Source of the DNA: Muribaculaceae bacterium Zag1
Lineage (GTDB): Bacteria; Bacteroidota; Bacteroidia; Bacteroidales; Muribaculaceae
Assembly (NCBI GenBank): GCA_002633115.1
Contig: NWBJ01000132.1
Location: forward strand, 17,506-69,024
Direction of reading: 5' to 3'
DNA: 51,519 bases
Shown: positions 48,422-51,519 of the stretch, in pieces
Layout of the letters: each line of letters opens with the position of its first letter
How positions within the stretch are numbered: the stretch's first letter is position 1
Translations under genes and position numbers: made by a program
Notes under the pieces: generated by a model
What the model was told of the DNA's origin: nothing
The model's database searches: none
The model's input: only the letters and a program-made list of their open reading frames with translations

Positions 48422-51094
48422 ATGAAGATATACCGAGTGATTGGCTTGGCTGCCGCTGCGGCAGCCATGGCGTTGACCGCTTGTAGCGACGACGACGCGC
48501 AATTTGTTAATGCTCCCAGGCAGGTGAGCGTTAACGCCAGAAATGTAGCCGCCAGCGCCGACGGCGCCTCAAGAGACAATGCCAGCGCCCTCCTGGCTGG
48601 CACCCCAGCCGGCGATGAGTGCGCCTCGCGCACCCAGATCGGCAACACCACCGACGGCAACCTCCACATCGAGTGGGTCAGCGGCGACAAGATCGGCGTA
48701 TTCGGCTCGGGGAGCGCCGAGCAGTCCGAACTCACCCCGAGCCTCAGCTCGGGCCAGACAGCCGAGCAGACCCTCTTCACCGGCACCGTCAGCGGCGACA
48801 TCACCGCCGCCTACTACCCCTACCAGGGCGCGGCTACCGCCACCAGCGTGCCCGTCGCCATCGGCGACCAGACATACACCGGCGTCGCCTCGATCGCCGA
48901 CACCGACATCAAGGTCGGCGACATTGCCACCATGGGCAGCGACGGCTCAAGCTACGACATCGACTTTTACCCCTTAGTCTCGATGATCTGCATCCAGGTC
49001 AGCGCCGGCAGCACCGAAATCGCCAACACCGAGACCCTCAACAGCATCAAGATTGCCAACACCGAGGGTGCCCGCAACGGCGCCTGGGCCGGCTCATTCA
49101 CCTTCAACCCCACCGACGGCAAGGATGCCGCCCTCAGCGTCACCGATGCGCAGGACAATATCTCGATCGGCCTCGGCAGCGGCGTCGGCCTAACCCAGAC
49201 AACCGAGATATATTGCGCCATGGCGCCGGGCCTGAAGCAGGGCGACCTCATCGATGTCACCCTCACCACCGACCAGTGGGATGTGACCATGACATTCACC
49301 GTGCAGCAGGATGTGGTGGCGGGTGCATTCTACACCATGCCCATCGACATGGCTGTGGCTGAGCTGAATAAGGACAAATACAACTACCGCATCAACCCCG
49401 TCAGCAAGAGCGACGAAAGGCTCTCGTCAGGCGCCCTGCAGAGCCTGACCTTCGCCCTGGCCGACAATGCCGACCTATGCACCAAGGAGGTCAAGGTCAG
49501 GGTCAACTACAACTCCAGTACCACCGTCAGCGATGCCAGCGACTACACGCTCGACATCACCGAGGGCGACGACGGCGGCACTATCAACCTATGCATTCCT
49601 TATCTATACAACTTCACGATCGTGCCGCGATTCACGCTCGGCAGCGCCGACTACACCCTGCGCACGAGCCGAGGCGTGATCACCTCGGGCGAGACGGCTG
49701 TGGATTTCTCCGAGCCGGTGACCCTCACGGTGAGGGACTCAGAGGGTAGGGAGCGCGACTACGTCGTTACGGTCACCAATTCGGGGCTGCCCGTGGTGGT
49801 GCTGAATACCAACGGCGATGACGGCACGGTGACCTACAGCTGGGCACACACCACGGTGGCCGACAAGACGAGCGATTGGCCGAGCGCCAACACGTTCGCA
49901 CTCTACGACCACTCAAAGCCGAGCAACAATATCGAGACGATGGACTGCGGCTTCCGCCTGCGCGGCAACTCATCAAAGAGTATGCCCCAGAAACCCTTCG
50001 CCATCAAGCTGAGCTCGAAGCAGAAGGTGCTGGGCATGGCCTCGCACAAGCGCTGGTGCCTGCTGGCGGGGTGGCAGGACAATTCGCGCATCCGCAATCA
50101 GGTAGCATTCGAGGTGGCAAGGGTGATACAGGAGCATTTCGCCAGCCTCGACGGCTTTGACCCGGGCCTGGTGTGGAACCCCTCGGGCAAGAATGTCGAG
50201 GTGGTGCTCGATGGCGCGCACATCGGCAACTATCTGCTGTGCGAGCAGATCAAGATCGGCTCGAAGCGCCTCAACATCGCCGACTGCTATGAGGACAGGC
50301 TGGCCGAAGGCCTCGACTGCGGGTTTGGCGATTGCGGCTATCTGCTTGAGTTTGATACCAATTATGACGAGACGTATAAATTCTATACCTCATCGCGGGG
50401 GTTGCCCTGCATGAGCAAAGATGATGTGCTGACCGACGATATCTGGAATCAGCTTAAGGCATATATCAATACAGTGGATGCGTGCATTGTCAATGGGCAA
50501 TATGTTGAATCTCAGCAGTATCTTGACTGGGCATCGGTGATTGACTGGTGGTTTGTGTACGAGCTGACTATGAACGATGAGTACAAGCACCCCAAGAGCG
50601 TGTATATGTACAAGGATGGCGCCGGGCTGCTTTGCGCCGGCCCGGTCTGGGACTTTGACTACCAGACATTCCCGGATATCTCGGCTATCAACAGCAACCG
50701 GGTGCTCAACAATAATGGCAGCAACACTTATGGCTATACTTATCAGTCGCTGATGTGCCAGGAGAATAGCAGCGGCGTGTACATGTGGTATCCCTTGCTG
50801 CTGCAGAGCTCCGAGTTTAAGACCATGCTCAAGGAGCGCTGGGAGTCGGTGTATTCCTCGCTGTCATCAGTAACCTCGGTAATCGATGAGCTCGGCGAGC
50901 TCAACGCCCTCAGCTGGGAGTACAACCACGCTCAGTGGTGGGTATCGCCCACAGATGCCCGCACCATCATGAACTGGTTCATCGACTGCGCCGGCGACGA
51001 GCTCCTCACCGACTACCCCACCATCATCTCCACCCTCAAAGCCAGCTACCAATCCCGCCTCTCCGGGCTTAACACGGCTATCAACAACCTGTAA
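48422..51094 (+). CDS. Lipoprotein fusing a fimbrillin-like domain to a CotH kinase domain
   Basis: An 890-residue exported lipoprotein (lipobox LTAC, Cys21). Residues ~80-305 are a fimbrillin-like domain with IEWVSGDKIGVFGSGSAEQ, LFTGTVSGDITAAYYPYQ and YDIDFYPLVSMICIQV, closely matching the fimbrillin at 42565. Residues ~320-455 look like an Ig-like linker. Residues ~460-885 are a CotH kinase domain: GFRLRGNSSKSMPQKPFAIKL near 509-530, KRWCLLAGWQDNSRIRNQVA, VVLDGAHIGNYLLCEQIKIG, and GPVWDFDY near 741-748 with the metal-binding DFD. CotH proteins are secretory kinases that phosphorylate spore-coat proteins in Bacillus. Here the kinase may be anchored to, or act on, the fimbrial structure. GC content is high, unlike the DUF4906 genes. 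The fusion is seen directly; the target is inference. Confidence 0.87.
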   Translation: MKIYRVIGLAAAAAAMALTACSDDDAQFVNAPRQVSVNARNVAASADGASRDNASALLAGTPAGDECASRTQIGNTTDGNLHIEWVSGDKIGVFGSGSAEQSELTPSLSSGQTAEQTLFTGTVSGDITAAYYPYQGAATATSVPVAIGDQTYTGVASIADTDIKVGDIATMGSDGSSYDIDFYPLVSMICIQVSAGSTEIANTETLNSIKIANTEGARNGAWAGSFTFNPTDGKDAALSVTDAQDNISIGLGSGVGLTQTTEIYCAMAPGLKQGDLIDVTLTTDQWDVTMTFTVQQDVVAGAFYTMPIDMAVAELNKDKYNYRINPVSKSDERLSSGALQSLTFALADNADLCTKEVKVRVNYNSSTTVSDASDYTLDITEGDDGGTINLCIPYLYNFTIVPRFTLGSADYTLRTSRGVITSGETAVDFSEPVTLTVRDSEGRERDYVVTVTNSGLPVVVLNTNGDDGTVTYSWAHTTVADKTSDWPSANTFALYDHSKPSNNIETMDCGFRLRGNSSKSMPQKPFAIKLSSKQKVLGMASHKRWCLLAGWQDNSRIRNQVAFEVARVIQEHFASLDGFDPGLVWNPSGKNVEVVLDGAHIGNYLLCEQIKIGSKRLNIADCYEDRLAEGLDCGFGDCGYLLEFDTNYDETYKFYTSSRGLPCMSKDDVLTDDIWNQLKAYINTVDACIVNGQYVESQQYLDWASVIDWWFVYELTMNDEYKHPKSVYMYKDGAGLLCAGPVWDFDYQTFPDISAINSNRVLNNNGSNTYGYTYQSLMCQENSSGVYMWYPLLLQSSEFKTMLKERWESVYSSLSSVTSVIDELGELNALSWEYNHAQWWVSPTDARTIMNWFIDCAGDELLTDYPTIISTLKASYQSRLSGLNTAINNL

Positions 51095-51519
51095 CACGGG
51101 CCTCATGCGTCAGCAGTGGGGGGCCCAGGCGCCTCGCGGGCCCATTCCGCGACCCGTAGCGAAAACCCGAATCGGTGTGCCGCGTCAGCAGTGGGGGGCC
51201 CAGGCGCCTCGCGGGCCCATTCCGCGTATCCATAACCATAGCCTCGCCTGACCGGGCCCGCGAGGGCGCCTGGGCCCCCCACGCCATCCGGCTACGGGTT
51301 GTTGGTAGGGCTATGGAGCGAATTTGTTGGCGTAGGCGCGTGTCTCAGACCATTAGCGGTGCGTTGTCGGCCAGATACACAGATGACACAGATGTCACAC
51401 AGAAACCAAGGCTGGGAAATCAATTCCTCAGAGGCGCAAAGCGCCGACAGATGGCACAGATGCCATCCGGATGGTCTGTGGAATCTGTCAGAGCCCTTGG
51501 CTCTCTATGAAATTTTAAC
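51095..51519. repeat. GGGCCC-rich repeats and a truncated CACAGATT palindrome at the window end
   Basis: A 75-bp-period pair of GTCAGCAGTGGGGGGCCCAG... blocks (from 51108 and 51183) is followed by an inverted copy (51254-51282), all sharing GGGCCCAGGCGCC...CGCGGGCCC with 38271-38297. From 51371 CACAGATG words begin, with GGCGCAAAGCGCC as an internal palindrome and the core CCATCCGGATGG at 51463-51474. The right arm is cut off by the window edge. No gene is supported. Confidence 0.8.

Noticed and set aside
38996-51094. A prophage or transposon carrying the surface island
   Set aside because: No integrase, transposase, phage structural gene or att-like tRNA is visible. Only flanking GGGCCC repeats and composition hint at exchange.

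Overview
The window looks like a chromosomal segment of a Bacteroidales bacterium, probably a gut commensal of moderate to high GC. Family-level placement (Muribaculaceae-like) is only a guess. The evidence is Bacteroidota promoters of the form TTTG-N19/20-TAnnTTTG in front of several genes, weak or absent Shine-Dalgarno sequences, and families typical of the phylum (DUF4301, the GIN/DUF2807 domain, DUF4906 and fimbrillin surface lipoproteins, a Tyr-Gly-tailed Wzc kinase, DUF4369-type thioredoxins). No tRNA, rRNA, transposase, integrase or CRISPR array was found.

Layout. 0.4-31 kb is mostly housekeeping: B12-dependent ribonucleotide reductase, a DUF4301 protein, a secreted TPR protein, ribosomal proteins L19 and L34, a Wza-like lipoprotein, an HD-domain protein, a porin with an MFS transporter, a toxin-antitoxin-like pair, a GIN-domain adhesin-like protein, a phosphoethanolamine transferase, an Omp85 barrel, PRPP synthetase, a cytoplasmic GH13 amylase with a patatin, ValRS, a two-gene chromate transporter, FolC, and the bamD-rpoZ-thioredoxin operon. 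30.2-38.3 kb is a compact exopolysaccharide locus. It holds a GT4 glycosyltransferase broken by an in-frame stop, a polyprenyl-phosphate sugar transferase, then a PqqD-like protein, an NTP_transf_5-like nucleotidyltransferase and an HPr-kinase-like P-loop protein, and finally Wza and Wzc. No flippase or polymerase is present. 38.8-51.1 kb is a surface-protein island: a 59-residue peptide gene, two large paralogous DUF4906 lipoproteins around a fimbrillin, a MntA-HepT toxin-antitoxin pair, and a lipoprotein fusing a fimbrillin-like domain to a CotH kinase domain. Copies of a GGGCCC-rich repeat lie on both sides of this island.

How the genes may work together. The PqqD/nucleotidyltransferase/HprK trio resembles peptide-tailoring modules (HPr-rel-A systems, lasso-peptide phosphorylation) but sits inside a capsule operon. 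It may control or modify the Wza/Wzc export machine or an unseen peptide. The island suggests a fimbria-like surface structure with its own secretory-pathway kinase.

The other striking feature is the intergenic DNA. Many gaps carry long, often perfect palindromes built from short repeated words that differ from gap to gap (CACGAAGGC, CACAGATT, ATGAAAAATG, CACGGAGG, AAAAGTC, TAAGGACATAA, GCTTACGT). Several are centred on the same core, CCATCCGGATGG. One family has invaded the 3' ends of three genes and gives their proteins the same C-terminal tail. In one of these the stop codon has mutated, adding an 80-residue extension made largely of 23-residue repeats.
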